A stretch of 64,000 nt of DNA from Coriaria nepalensis (Eukaryota; Streptophyta; Magnoliopsida; Cucurbitales; Coriariaceae). The translations under genes and the position numbers were made by a program. The stretch spans positions 3,975,501-4,039,500 of the forward strand of contig CP114497.1 in NCBI GenBank assembly GCA_027186245.1, in the 5' to 3' direction. Numbering within the stretch: position 1 is the stretch's first letter; each line of letters starts with the position of its first letter. Positions 45,757 to 57,702 of this stretch are shown in pieces. The notes below the pieces were generated by a model that saw only the letters and a program-made list of their open reading frames with translations, ran no database searches and was not told the origin of the DNA.

Positions 45757-47121
45757 TTTTATGTTTTGCCTCAATATTGAATAGGTCAAGAAAAGAAAGT
45801 TTGATTTTAATGAAACAAACTTATGGCATTGTCATTTAGGTAATGCCAGCGAAACAAGAATTCATAAGTTGCATAAAGATGGATATTTAGATCCATTCGA
45901 TTAAGAATCAATGCTGACTTGTGAATCTTGTTTATTAGGCAAGATGATTAAATCTCCTATTAGTGGAACTGGAGAAAGACAAATCAAGTTATTAGGCCTA
46001 GTACGTATTAATGTATGTGGGCCTATGCCAACTCCCACTAGAGGTGGTTTTTCATACTTCATTATATTCACAGATATTTTCCCTAGATTTAGATACATCT
46101 ATCTTATGAACCAAAAATCCAAATCGTTTGAGAAATTCAAGAAATATAAGAATGAAGTGGCAAAATAACTAGGCAAAAGTATTAGGATAGTTTAATCAGA
46201 TCAAGGTGGTGAATACTTAAGATTTGAATTTCTTAATTTCCTGAAAGAGAATGGTATAATCTCACAATGGAATCCTTCTAGAATGCCATAATTAAATGGT
46301 GTATTTGAAAGAAGAAACTGAACCCTCTTGTAAATGGTACGCTCCATGATAAGTTTTACCGATCTACCTCTGCCATTTTGGGATATGCCCTAACAACCTT
46401 CACAGATATTATGAACATGATTCATTCAAAATTTGTTTCTTTGACACCATATGAGATATGGAAAGGAAGAAGGGCGAGTCTTAACAATATTCACATATGG
46501 GGCTGTCGTCATGCCTATGTTAAGAAGTAAGAAGCAGAACAGGTGGAGACAAGGTCCAAGAAATGTTATTTTGTAGGGTATCTGAAGAAAACTTTAGGAT
46601 ACTACTTCTATCATCCCCCTCATCAGAAAGTGTTTGTCCCTAAACACGCTGTCTTCTTAGAGAATCAATTCCTTTCTAAAAGGAATAGTGGGAGTAAGAT
46701 TGAACTTGATGAAGTTCAAGACTCACAAAATACTAGTCAGGCCGAAAATCCATTTACCACACAACTTTCGACCGAGATACCTCCAGAAGAGTATATTGTG
46801 AAATTTAATAATCCACAGTATATTCATAGATCTAGTAAAGTATCTAGTAAGTTAGAGCATTACAGATTTCTATAGAAAATCTTAGCAATGGACTAATCAT
46901 AGACTATGATCCAACAACTTATTTTGAGGCAATTAATTGCCTAAATTATGAGAGATGGCAAAAAAGTCCCAGACATGGTATGCACTTGAAGGAATAGTTC
47001 TTATAGGATGCAAATGGATTTTACAAAGGAAAATTGGGGCAGATGGAAAAGTTGAGACCTATAAGGCTAAGCTAGTTGCAAATGGGTATAAACAAAGAGT
47101 AGTGATTGACTATGAAGAAAC
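45757..47121 (+). pseudogene. copia D integrase and start of RT
   Basis: GAG-pre-integrase: HCHLGNASETRIHKLHKDGY and LTCESCLLGKMIKSPISG. Integrase core: RINVCGPMPTPTRGGFSYF, in which the first catalytic position is Asn (46010-46012) instead of Asp; then SDQGGEYLRFEFL, and the tail METRSKKCYFVGYLKKTLGY. RT start: IGCKWILQRKIGADGKVETY and KAKLVANGYKQR, to DYEET at 47121. Several stops are present. RT is cut by the copia E LTR, so the catalytic YVDD is not present in this element. Confidence 0.85.
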
Positions 47122-48870
47122 TGAAAGTGCATGCCCATCAAGCCAATCAGATTAGGCTCATTGAGTATATATTTTATGAGATACAATATTATTTGTAAAT
47201 ATTAACGATATTATTGTTTGTTTAATAATACTAGAGACATTCGTCCATTTATCATGTTTATTAATTATGTTGAAAAATATCCTATGCTCTAAAAATACAC
47301 ATCATAATAAGCTACAATGTCTTAAGTTATCCACCTTGGAGACCATGATGGAGATAATGCTTATTGAGACTTAAGTTGTTGAAATCTTAAAGACATGAAT
47401 TATTCGTTGTCATAGAATCTCAAAAATCGACATTGATGATTGGGATATATGATCACATAGTTCATTACCTAAAGAGTTTAGAGTGGCCGATCTCATGGCC
47501 TTTGGTATTAGTAGAACATCATGATGATTATGTGAGTGCTTAGTAGAGACTAAGGTTACTGAGCGTTACAATTAAATAAATCTCTATGATAATTAATACT
47601 GACTGTTAGTGAGAATTATCTAGTGACTATATTACATGTGGTCCTTAGACCCGAGATTTCAATGGTGTCTTATGTGCCGGGTTTCATACTTTGACATCAT
47701 TCTAAATAGCCCTAGCCAATGGTGAATATGCGTTGAACCATTGGTTTTGAAATGTTGTACGTGATAGTAAAGAGTGATCAAGAGTGAATTCATCAATCTA
47801 TACTTAGAAGTCCTTGCAAGGTCATATACTATGAAAGGAGTTTCATTAAATCTATTGTCTATGTTCATTAACAATATAATAGTTCATATGATTTGTCTAT
47901 TAGGGTTTAACAATTAAACCATGCTGTAGGACGACTCGAGACATTAGCTAGATGGAAGGATCGTTATTGTAAAGTTGTTAGTCACAACAGGTTCTTTTGG
48001 AAGATGCTTACTTCTCATCTCTCGGGTAGTTTTGACACTTTTCTAGATATCAATCTTGCCTTGGAGGTTTAAGTTAATTAATTATGAGATGATTGAATTA
48101 ACTGTTTAGTTTAAAAGATATCTTAAAGCTTAATGAATCTAATTATGAATTAGATAAAATCACAAAGTATTATGAAATTATCCTACTAGCATGATGTAGA
48201 ATCTAATCATTCACACACATTAAAGTTTAGATGTAACTCAGTTAAGTTTTCTATAAGGATAAGGAAAACATACAGTTTTGATTTTGAAGGTAAAATCGTG
48301 ATTTGTCTTATAGTATGACTATAAGCGAAAATGATAAATTATTAATTTATTAAATCTAATGTCATGTAGCTCTGCTAGCACAACCAAGCACATCACTAAT
48401 TTAATTTGAAATAAATAATTTACATCGAGATTGTTTATTTAATTATAAAAGTGTCTCGAAAGTCCGTAATTAGCAATTAGACATTAAAGGGTTGATGCAC
48501 TAAATTGTTAATTGGATTTGATAGGCTAAATTAATCAAAGTTTTCAATAAAATACATGGGCTAAAGAGCTATGACAAGGCCGGCTATACATTAGGTGGGT
48601 TTGACCAATTGTTTCCTTAAATATTTTACCTTATTAGGGTGGTCGAAAATAAAAAAATGTTTTCAATTGCCTCTTGGCCGAAATTCAGGAGTGTCAGAAA
48701 GTAGGACTTTCCATTTAAATTCCTTTCCATGATCTCTTTGAATCATGTGAAAATTCTGAAGTAGAAAATCAACTAAGCTAACTGAACTGCGTGGTTTATG
48801 ATTAAGGGGGTGAACACTTGAGCACCTTGCACCTTAAATTATTGCTTTAGCTTATGGATTATTCGTAGAC
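47122..48870 (+). repeat. 5' LTR of copia E (about 1.75 kb)
   Basis: Starts TGAAAGTGCATGCCCATCAA and runs to just before the primer-binding site. It is the longest representative of the family here and the reference for recognising the LTR pieces of A, B and D. Confidence 0.78.
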
Positions 48871-48876
48871 TAAAAG

Positions 48877-48889
48877 TGGTATCATAGCC
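48877..48889 (+). other. Primer-binding site of copia E (initiator tRNA-Met type)
   Basis: TGGTATCATAGCC differs at one position from TGGTATCAGAGCC, the sequence complementary to the 3' end of plant initiator tRNA-Met used by most Ty1/copia elements. It lies within a few bases of the LTR end. Confidence 0.8.
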
Positions 48890-51490
48890 GGTAAGCATAT
48901 AAATTATTGTTTAGATTTAATTTTTGATATGTCATTGTTCTTCAATATTTTCTGTTGTCACAAACCAAACGAAGGAAAAATGAAATTACCCGTGCAACTG
49001 GATCGATGAAATTTTACTTGGCAGAACACTTAGGACACGTAACCATTTTAGTACTCATAAAAGAGTACTTGGCAGAACAAGGATCACTTGGTTGAAGTGA
49101 GTGAAGCAAATTAATGAGATGCAATATATTGTACTTGCATTAATGAGTAACTAGCTTTAAAAGTACTACGAGAAGTTACGTGTCGTTAAGATTATTGATA
49201 ACCTTAAATCTATAAATTGTATAAATATTCAAAATATGAATGAAATCTCTAAAGCCTTATTTTATGCAATGATGTTGAAAGGTACCATTGTGTGAGAACA
49301 AGTTCCAAAAAATGTTTTGACATTTAGACATAATTAAAATTCTAAGTAACAATTACTTGTTTCCAAAATTATTAAATCTCTAAGTTTGACTTAGTAATCT
49401 AATAATTATTCAATTTGATGTCATGATTTGTAAATTAGTTATAAAGATTGACATTTCCATTAAGATTGAAGGGATAAAGAAATTGGAAAGGAGTTTCCAC
49501 CATAGTAGCAATGGAATTGGAAGAGAAAAAGGAAAGGCTAACTAAGCCTCTATTATGAGGCATTATGATGTTTCATTATTGCTCAAAGTTATAAAATAAT
49601 TGTTCTTTTTAATTATGCTATGAATAGTATGAGATACTGGATGTGATTTCATACATGTATGATATATGATTGATATAAAAAGTAGTACAACTTTAAGAAG
49701 GACAAAATGCACCTAAAGGCAATAAATGAACAAAGAGTTGTTACATTAGCTTGGCATTTTTTGTTTCATCCTAACTGTTCAATATAACTTAGAAATCAAT
49801 GAGTCGATGTTTTATATAATTTAGAAATCATGAAATCAATGAGTTGAGTTGAAGTGAAAGGAACAAGTTTAACCATTGTTTAAATTCTATGTAGCGACTT
49901 AGTTAATTCACAATTACTTGTTTCCAAAGTCGTTCAATCTCTAGGTTTTACTTTATAATCTAATAATTATTCGATTCGATTTCATGATTTGTAAAGTCGT
50001 TACAAAGGTTGACATTTCCATTAATATGTAAGGGATAAAGAAATTGGAAATGAATTTCCACCATAGTAGCAATGGAATTGGAAAAGAAAAAAGAAAGGCT
50101 AACTAAGCTTCTTTTATGAAGCATGATGATGATTCATTATTTTTCAAAGTTAGAGAGTAATCTTTTTTTTACATTATTCTATGAAAAGTATGAGATACCG
50201 GATGCGATTTCATATATGTATGATACATGATTAATCTCAAAACTAGTAAACCTTAAGAAAGACAAAATGCACCTAAAGGCAACAAATGAACAAAGAGTTG
50301 TTAGATTTGCCTTGATATTTTTGGTTTCATCCTAGCCTTTTGGCATAAATTTAGAAATAAATGAGTTGATGATTTATATACTTGTTTTTACCTAAAGGGT
50401 TGTTTCTATTTTTGACAATGAAGATTTATTTTCAATATCAAAGAACAGTCTTTTTAGCATCTCATTAAATGAGATATTTTATTGTTAAAATTAAAATGTA
50501 TATTCTAAATTTTAATAGGACAAAACTTATATCAATATTGGATAGATTAAGAGAAGAAAACTTGATGTGATTCAAACAAGTCTTGGCACTATTGATTAAA
50601 TCATGCAAATGAAATAAGAATTCAAAAAGTTGCTTTTATAGACATATTAGGTGCAATTGATTTTGAATCAATAACAACTTGAGAACAATTGTTTATTAGG
50701 TATGATAATCATATTTCTCTTAATGAAACCTCTTGGAATGTCGAATGGAGGTATTGTACCTTATTAGATTTAGTTCGATTAGTCAAATAAAAGTTTCATA
50801 AAATTATCAAGGGTTATGCCTAAGAATATTATTGCTATGTACGAAATATAATTCCCTCCAATTATTTTACTTTTCTACATTATATGAGATGTAGAGTAGT
50901 AGAAGAATCTAATCGAACCATATTATGATATGGAGATATGATTTGAGGCAAGGTTTGTAAAGTTTTATTTTGTGGGATATCCTAAAGGGATTTTGGGATG
51001 TTAGGATATTGTTTCTATCATACTCTATAATAAAAATATGTTTGTTATGTGAACCACTACCTTCTCGTAGAGGGATTTACTCTTTGAAAGAACTGGTGGG
51101 AGTATAGTTCCAAATCAAGAAACGACCATGAAATCCTTCACTAAGGTGGAATATATTGCATTCTTGCATGCAGTAAAAGTGATGTTTTGGATGAAAGGTT
51201 CATAACTAGACTTGATGTGGGTCATTGTATTAATAATCTCCTAGTAGTTGACTTTGATTATTATGATAAAATAGTACAAGCAAGAAGAAAGGTCTCATCC
51301 AGGTTCAAATATGTGTTATTGAATTTTTCACTTAATCTGATAATGACTTGGAATGTAAACATGAATATAGAAAAAATCGATATAAATAACAATATAACAG
51401 ATCTACTTACTAAATGGATTTTTCAACAAAAATAGAGATCTCCATCTTCACCAAATTGGAATTAGATTTTGAAACAATTGGCTTTAATGC
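48890..51490 (+). pseudogene. copia E gag to integrase plus RNase H tail
   Basis: Gag blocks MQYIVLALMSN, KIIDNLKSIN and EISKALFYAMMLKGTIV occur near 49120-49290, followed by a duplicated segment of 561 bp, pre-integrase and integrase nucleotide blocks (50580-51090), and then, joined directly, KSFTKVEYIAFLHAVKVMF (near 51130) and INNNITDLLTKW (near 51390), the end of RNase H. The protease motif DTGC is intact in both duplicate copies (near 49637 and 50194), although surrounding frames are broken. Confidence 0.75.
49350..50471 (+). repeat. 561-bp tandem duplication in copia E gag/protease
   Basis: CAATTACTTGTTTCCAAA starts at 49350 and 49911. The units stay alignable through TTTCCACCATAGTAGCAATG, GAGATACYGGATGYGATTTC and AATGAACAAAGAGTTGTTA. 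The second unit continues into the rest of protease and pre-integrase. Confidence 0.85.
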
Positions 51491-51501
51491 AAGTGGGAGA
51501 T

Positions 51502-51758
51502 TGAAAGTGTATATCCATCAAGTCAATCGGATTAGACCTGATCGATATATATTTTGTGCAATACAATTTTATTTGTAAATATAATGATATTATTCCTTGT
51601 TAAATTATAATAAAGGAACTCATCCATTTATCATGTTTGTTAATTATATTGAAATTAATATCTTATGCTTTATAAATACATATTATAATAAAGTCCAATA
51701 TCTTAAGTTATGAACTTCGGAGAGCATACTTATTGAGACTCAAGTTGTTTAAAGCTTA
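51502..51758 (+). repeat. Truncated 3' LTR of copia E
   Basis: TGAAAGTGTATATCCATCAA follows the polypurine tract. Similarity to the 5' LTR runs to GACTCAAGTTGTTTAAAGC and then stops where another gag fragment starts. Confidence 0.85.
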
Positions 51759-51761
51759 TTG

Positions 51762-52540
51762 AGATTCAATATGAAACCGGAAAAGAATATTACTCAAATG
51801 TTCTTTAGATTTGAGGACATCTTGAATGGATTAGCATCCTTAGGGAAGAATTACACAAATGGAGAAAATGTGATGAAGATCTTGAGAAGCTTGCAAAGAA
51901 CTTGGGAACCTAAAGTAATGGTTATTAAAGAAGCATATGATTTGAACTCCTTGAAGCTTGATTAAGTCATGGGATCTCTTCTAATCCATGAAATAAAAAA
52001 AAAAAAAACAGGAGAGGTGGTGAGGAAGAGTCAAGCAAAAAGACAGAAAAGTCCATAGCTTAAAAGGTTTGCTCAACTACTGATGAGAGTGATGGAGAAG
52101 AACTTACCCTCTTCACTAGAGAGTTCTAATCATTCTCGAAGAAGAAGTTTCACAAGAATTCAAAATTTGATAGGAACTATAACATAGAAGAGTGAACTTC
52201 AAAGGATTATTATCAAATGTTTTGAATATAAAAAGGAAGGACATATGAAGGTGGATAGTCCTTAACTCAAGCAATTTAAAAGGAATAAAAACACTTGCAT
52301 CATGAAGCGATGAAGATTCAAGTGATGAGGAATCCCATGAAAAGGAAATCGCCAGCATATGCTTCATAGCTAAGGAAGATCATCTCGAGGTACTAAACCC
52401 ATCTAACTATTATTTTTATTTTGATGATGATGATTATGACGAAGATCACTTAGAAAATTCTTTTAATTAATTAATTGAATCTTTAGTTCTAGAGAAAAAT
52501 AAAACAAATAAATTTTTGAAATGAAAAAAGGAACTCATCT
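51762..52540 (+). pseudogene. Gag fragment of a third copia lineage (UBN2-type)
   Basis: RFNMKPEKNITQMFFRFEDI, then NGLASLGKNYTN and VMKILRSLQRTWEPKVMVI, matches UBN2-type gag of plant copia elements (K-P-x-E-x-I-x-x-M-x-x-R-F, L-x-R-S-L-P-x-x-W). A charged linker and a decayed zinc knuckle (CFEYKKEGHMKVDSP, two of four ligands lost) follow near 52222-52266. An acidic stretch follows at about 52410-52460. Both ends are truncated by neighbouring elements. Confidence 0.8.
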
Positions 52541-52574
52541 TTAAACTTGATGAAACAAAGGAAGGTTTCTCTTA

Positions 52575-53230
52575 GTTCTCCCCCTGAAGTTTCACCTTGT
52601 GGTACCTTAAGTATACGTCCATGAAACTGAGCAACTCATGCCTTGCTATCTCGTCAACCATCATGCCGATGCTAGGAAAGGGAAAGCTATCTTTAGGGCA
52701 ATACGTCATTTAGATTGGTGAAGTCCATGCACATTCTTCACTTCCTATTGGACTTGGAAATAAGCACAATATTAGACAACTACTCCGAACATTGCACCTT
52801 CGTAATAGCCCTTATTTCAAGCAACTTCACTTCCTCCTCCGTAACTCTATTCTATTCCCCATTGAATTTTCGCCTCTTTTACCTAATAGGCTTGGTACCA
52901 GTTTCACTCCTAGTTTGAAACAATGACTTCTTGGATATCCCCGTGAGCTCGGACGTGTCCCACGCGAACAAGTCTTGGTTATTTTACAAACACTGTACAA
53001 CCCTGCTCAGTTCGGCCTCACTAAGTCTGGCCCAACCTTCCCCCACACTGCTCAGTCGAAGTGGCTCTGCAGGGGAGGCTTGGGACCTCCTCTTCTCCTC
53101 TTCTTTTTTTCTCTTCTCTTCATACTTCTCTTCATCCACCTCTAAGTATTCTTTAATCAAATTCACCTCTTCAGCCACTTCTCATTTTTTATCCGTAACA
53201 GAGGTAACATAACACTCTCTGGACTTCATT
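52575..53230 (-). pseudogene. gypsy linker and N-terminal reverse transcriptase
   Basis: Minus-strand frame: AEEVNLIKEYLEVDEEKYEE (53178 downward) and a Lys/Glu-rich run, then NQDLFAWDTSELTGIS after one stop, and ETGTKPIR. The RT entry blocks ITKVQCSE, MCMDFTNLNDVLP, and HELLSFMDVYLRYHKVKLQ follow, ending at about 52575. The active-site YxDD lies in the missing part. The MDVY block is the first catalytic Asp region of RT and is intact. Confidence 0.82.
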
Positions 53231-53860
53231 TTATTTTCTCTAACCACCCCTTACCTTCTTTTGTAGGGAACTTAATCATCAAATGTCCGATAGAGATGAT
53301 TACTCCTATTGCATTTATCAAGGGTATGCCGATGATAGCATTGTATCTAAGGAAAAATTCACAATAAGGAATTTGACCTTGATAGTAGAACGACATAACC
53401 CTTCTCCCATTGTCATAGGCAAATAGATAATTCCTTCAAGTCTTAACGATCTCCTTGAGAACTTGTGAGTGGAGTGTTGACATGTTCAAGCCTGGCATTT
53501 CCAATCCTCATTTTCTCAAGTAAAGATAGTGAGTTGATATCCACAACACTTCCCGTATCCACCAGGACTCAATGGATGATGAGAGTGGAAATGTTTGCTA
53601 AAATGACTAGTCCCACATTGTGATGGTACACTGTCCCCTCTTCATCATTTTGATTGAACACGATGTCCACATTGTATTTAGGCCTACATGAAGGCTTTAT
53701 CGAGAAAATATCAACTTGGGTTAAGTCTCACAACTACTCCTTCCTTTGTTGGCCATTATATCCACCTTCTTGTCCGTCAAAAATCACATGAATTTCTCCT
53801 TGAACAGGATAATGTCCCGGATTATCGGCTCTAGTAACTTCTCTATAATCAACCCTTTTA
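53231..53860 (-). pseudogene. gypsy retropepsin-type protease region
   Basis: Minus-strand blocks: ADNPGHYPVQGEIHVIFDGQ, then VLVDTGSVVDI with the DTG active site intact (about 53570-53535), and IPYCEFFLRYNAIIGIPLIN with HLMIKFPTKEG, the usual conserved blocks after the flap. Two or three frame changes are needed to read all blocks. Confidence 0.8.
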
Positions 53861-55330
53861 TCATTCCTATTGGCAGCCCTTCTATCATTCATATTGTCCC
53901 TTGCGCATCCTCATTGAACATAATTATTTAGGCGGCCCTCTTACACCAACCTTTTAATCGCCTTTTTCAGATAGACACAATCTTTAGTTTCATGGCTATG
54001 ATCGTGATGATAATGACATAATAGACTTTGATCATGATGACCTGGTCCAAACCGCATGGGCTCTGGGCATTTGAATAAATTCTGATTTTTGAATCATATG
54101 AAAATTACCTCAGTAATGACTATTAAGGGAGGGAACGTTCTACGAGATGGGGACACCAGCTTTCTCCTTTCCCGACTCCTTTTTTACTCTTTCTTTTTCT
54201 TATTATCCTTCCAGTAATTTCTTCCCCCTAATCCTTCTTCATTTATGTTAAGTCTGAGTCTGACGTGCTATAGTCAACTCGACCGGAGTATCCCTTCACT
54301 TAGGCGGCTTAGATACTACTAGTACAAGAAATATTTCTTGCTTCCTCCAAAGCTTCAGCAAATGAACCAAAGAGCCTTTTGCTTGACCTTGACAACAATT
54401 TCTTAGTGGTCCCCCCTAAGAATACGTGTTACACCCATGGGTCTGCTGACTTTTTCACTTTTTGGGTTTTTATCTAGAAATGAACGACATACTTATTTAG
54501 AGACTAGTTAGGGAATCACTTAAATTTTTTAAAGCTGACTCGAGGAAAATTGGTAGTGTTGGAAAATCTGGCAACAAAATGTGTTCTTAACTCAACAAAC
54601 AAATCACTGGACCCTAACACCAAGGTTTTATACCATTACATAGTCGGCCTTCTTAAAGTGTTGTGGAAAGCTTGACTCATTAACTCATCATTATGTGCAT
54701 TTAGTATCATGGTAGTCTTATAAGATTCTATGTGATCTTTAGGGTCGGTTCCCTCTTATACTAGTTGAATAGGAGAGGCTTAAACTTGCTAAGGATAGGG
54801 AAGTTCAATATTCTCTAGGAAAATGGACTTTCTTCTTCATCAGGCTGTTAGTGGAACCTGCATTTCTTCACAACTGCTTCCAATGACTTAAGGCTTTTCT
54901 CCAATAAGGGATCCCTAGGCTTAGTAGCATTTTTCCCCACATTAGTGGGGTTTAGATCTTTCTGAGGCATGGGGGAGGGGGTATAGGTGGAGGTGGTGGA
55001 AGAAGAACTAGTAGGGGTGAAAGTGGTATGGGCGGTGGCCTTGTTACAACCTATATATGCCTTATGGTGCCCTTGATCCAATAATCCATTACCTGACTCA
55101 TTTTCCCCCATTGTACAGTTATGGGTCTTTGCATGACCTCTACGGTTTTAACCAATTCAACCAGAACTCCACCATCATTTTCATTGACCAATGTCTCTGG
55201 CATTGTCGCCGCTCCCACTCCAACTCTAGTAGCACCTCCTCCAGCTCTTCTTAACATCCTTTTATTAATATTAGCATAAGGTAATATTGTATCAACCACT
55301 CCTTCACCTTGGCCCATCACTTCAACCTTC
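53861..55330 (-). pseudogene. gypsy gag
   Basis: Minus strand: MGENESGNGLLDQGHHKAYI and a Thr/Ser/Pro-rich linker, DPLLEKSLKSLEAVVKK, then the capsid core GTDPKDHIESYKTTMILNAH with NDELMSQAFHNTL, WYKTL-type and FVELRTHFVARFSN, and HVFLGGTTKKLL. A Lys/Glu-rich segment and a CHYHHDHSHETKDCVYLKKA finger-like block (about 54020-53960) complete the usual gypsy gag order. Confidence 0.85.
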
Positions 55331-55680
55331 CTTTACTCTTTGAACAAACGACTTACAGACTAGCTGAACTTTCGAATATAAAGACTAATCGTCCCATCAA
55401 TGCCAAACTATTAATGCTTGAATTCATCGTGGGCAAGTGCGTGCACCAACAATATGTCTACTAGTCTAGGAAGCCTCCCCGCACACACAAAGTAAGGATG
55501 GGCCGAGGTTATGTCTTGCATACTCCCTCCGATGGCTAAGTTAGTTGTATGATTTTTTTTTCCCAAATACTTAGATGAACCATAGATATATTTCTTTGTG
55601 CCAAAAAGCATCTAACTTTTATTAGGATTAGGGTATTGATATTTATATTACCTCATTAGAGACAAGGATCTGAACCACTT
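55331..55680 (-). other. Untranslated leader of the gypsy element
   Basis: Lies between the LTR end and the first clear gag block. The bases after the LTR, read on the minus strand, are AAGTGGTTCAGATCC, a possible but poor tRNA-Met-like primer site. An open frame at 55411-55611 has no recognised match. Confidence 0.45.
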
Positions 55681-56105
55681 TGTACGTGACATACTTCCAT
55701 TGGTGGTGCAGATTGCCACTCTAAGTGCTCCCATTCACCCTATCTCTTGACGCAGACATAGATTTGCTCCACCTTAATAGTGTTAGGGAAAACCTCCTTA
55801 GCCTTTTCACTTCAGTCCATATCCTTTCGGAAGGCGGCTCCGAACACTCTGCTCGGCACCTCATACTTTGGGGCCTCTTTTACCTTAATCAAGGTCACCT
55901 TGTCCAAACACGCAGCTATGATTTGGGCCGACTCGACCAACAAATCTCAAGTTCGGTCCAGCAGTTCGGGTCGGACCCCACATCCCTCGAGAAACTTTAT
56001 CTATAAGTCTAAAGTATGCTTCTCTCCCTCTTTTAGCTTGGGTCGGATGCCCCATCCCTTCTTCATAGAGTTTGGTTAGCAAAGGACGGGATTCCACCCC
56101 CAACA
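55681..56105 (-). repeat. LTR of the gypsy element (425 bp)
   Basis: On the minus strand it starts TGTTGGGGGTGGAATCCC and ends GTCACGTACA, with TG...CA ends, and lies directly upstream of the gag leader. The partner LTR is lost. Confidence 0.6.
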
Positions 56106-57702
56106 CTATCATTTTTCTTTTGTAATTAGGTCAATTTCCTACCATTTTGTTATAACAATTAGGTCAACTTTGTTGAATACTATTAAGGGTAAAAGGCTAA
56201 GTAAATAAATATACACTTTTTTGGGTCAAAAATAAAAAGAAATGTATTTGTTTCTTTTTTCTTAATATTCCTTCCTTTATATTAGTCGTACCTCCTTTTT
56301 AAGTCCTTGCTTTGAGAGTGCTAGATTCCTTGGGGAGAGCTCCTCTCAAGTTATATTAGAAATGATGAGTTACAAGTTAGTATAAAAACTCATAATATAT
56401 GTGGGTCCCTATTACTAAAACCATATGTAGGTCCTAAAACTATATGATTTTACACTAACTTGTTACTCTCCATTTATAAGCCAATTTAAGAGAAGCTTCA
56501 CTCCTTATTCAATTTGTTCGAATATTCATTTAATTTTGAGATTCATTTTCTACTTTTAAGCAAGTGACTTTTCGGTCATTTTATGTTTCAAGTTTTTCCA
56601 TTAGGATATTTGTCAGTTATTTATCCGTGCTATTCAATCCTTCCAAGATATTTCATTCTCAAAACTTTAAACATATCAATGGTAAGGTTCAAATGTCATG
56701 AGGAAGGCGAACAACCAGATAATTATGATATTTATGATAAATTTTTGTTTTGTTTTATAGTTTAAATATGTGTACCAGATGTTTTAAGTTTTGTTTATGA
56801 GGAGATTATATGTGTATTAGGTAAATTTTTAGTGGTTTAATGGATGTGTGTTTTGATTTTCTATCCAATTTTGATTTATTTAAATAATATTCTGTGTGTA
56901 ATATTTTATCTATCTATGTATTTTTTTTTCTTTTATAAATGAAATATTTTCTTTTAAAAAAAAAACCCTAAGTAAATATATAAATTAGAAAAACTTGAAT
57001 TAATAAGAAATAAATCCATTGATTCAAAGAGATAGTTCTAGTGTTAGTAACATATGACTTCCTAAAATAGGCATATTATGAAGTGTTGTATCATCTGGAC
57101 CGTTGGATCACTTGGATGAAAAGTAAATGGCCAAGATGAATCCGTAGAAGATAAGACATGTAACGTGGTAGGCATAAAATCCCTTTCTCCAATAGTATAG
57201 GGGTCCAAGATTTTGCCAATGTTTAATTATAATATTGTGACTCTTAATGATGCGCGATGTTCTTTTATAGCCGGAGAGTAGACAATCTATTCGTCCACCA
57301 TTCTAAGGCGCCTTACTATTGTTGTCGGAACTAATCACTTTTAAAATATAACAAAAAAGCATAAATTTCGTGGCAGGAAAAGGTAGTGTCAACATCTTCT
57401 GATACAAATTGTCAAGTTGTTGGTATGAAGCAACTTAAATTTTGTCGGAAAGTAGGGGCAAATGTATGCAATTCATTGGTTTATCCATAAGTTCACCGAC
57501 TAGTGTTCCTCACGAAGTGAAGACATACATGCTTTTAGTTTCACTCGACCATAATTCACCATACCAAATTATAGAGAAAGTGAATTTTCTGTCCTTTTTG
57601 CTGGTGCCCTTTAATCAAAGGTCCCCAATCCCTTTTACACTTTTAAAAAATAAAAAGTAAAAATTATTTCTGTTTCTTTATAATTGCTTTCTCCAACACA
57701 TG
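56106..57702. other. Intergenic, no gene recognised
   Basis: AT-rich, with a T run near 56920 and an A run near 56956. Around 57098-57150 the phrase GGACCGTTGGATCACTTGGA resembles sequence common in plant promoter-proximal DNA, but no downstream gene is found. Confidence 0.4.

Larger units (their letters stand above)
42997..47121 (+). mobile_element. Ty1/copia element D with triplicated gag/protease segment
   Basis: Two truncated LTR heads of the A/B/E family (starts at about 42997 and 43206), then gag zinc-knuckle to protease sequence in three tandem copies, an insertion of about 580 bp, integrase, and the beginning of RT. The element ends abruptly at 47121, where copia E begins inside the RT motif DYEET. 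Its left end interrupts a LINE ORF1 fragment. Confidence 0.78.
47122..51758 (+). mobile_element. Ty1/copia element E, RT-deleted
   Basis: Has a full-looking 5' LTR (47122 to about 48870), a primer-binding site, degenerate gag to integrase, an abrupt join to the end of RNase H, a polypurine tract AAGTGGGAGA (51491-51500), and a 3' LTR starting at 51502 but truncated at about 51758. The whole RT region is missing, so it is a deletion derivative that could only have moved in trans. Confidence 0.82.
52570..56105 (-). mobile_element. Ty3/gypsy element, minus strand, 5' half
   Basis: On the minus strand: an LTR (56105-55681), gag (about 55320-53860), protease (about 53830-53230), a charged linker and the start of RT (52990-52575). 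The rest of RT, RNase H, integrase and the other LTR are missing; the break is at about 52570, where the UBN2-type copia gag lies. Several in-frame stops. Confidence 0.85.

Noticed and set aside
55057..55254. Plus-strand Ser-rich open frame
   Set aside because: Antisense of the gypsy gag on the minus strand.
56583..56765. 60-codon plus-strand open frame
   Set aside because: No family similarity and no supporting gene structure.
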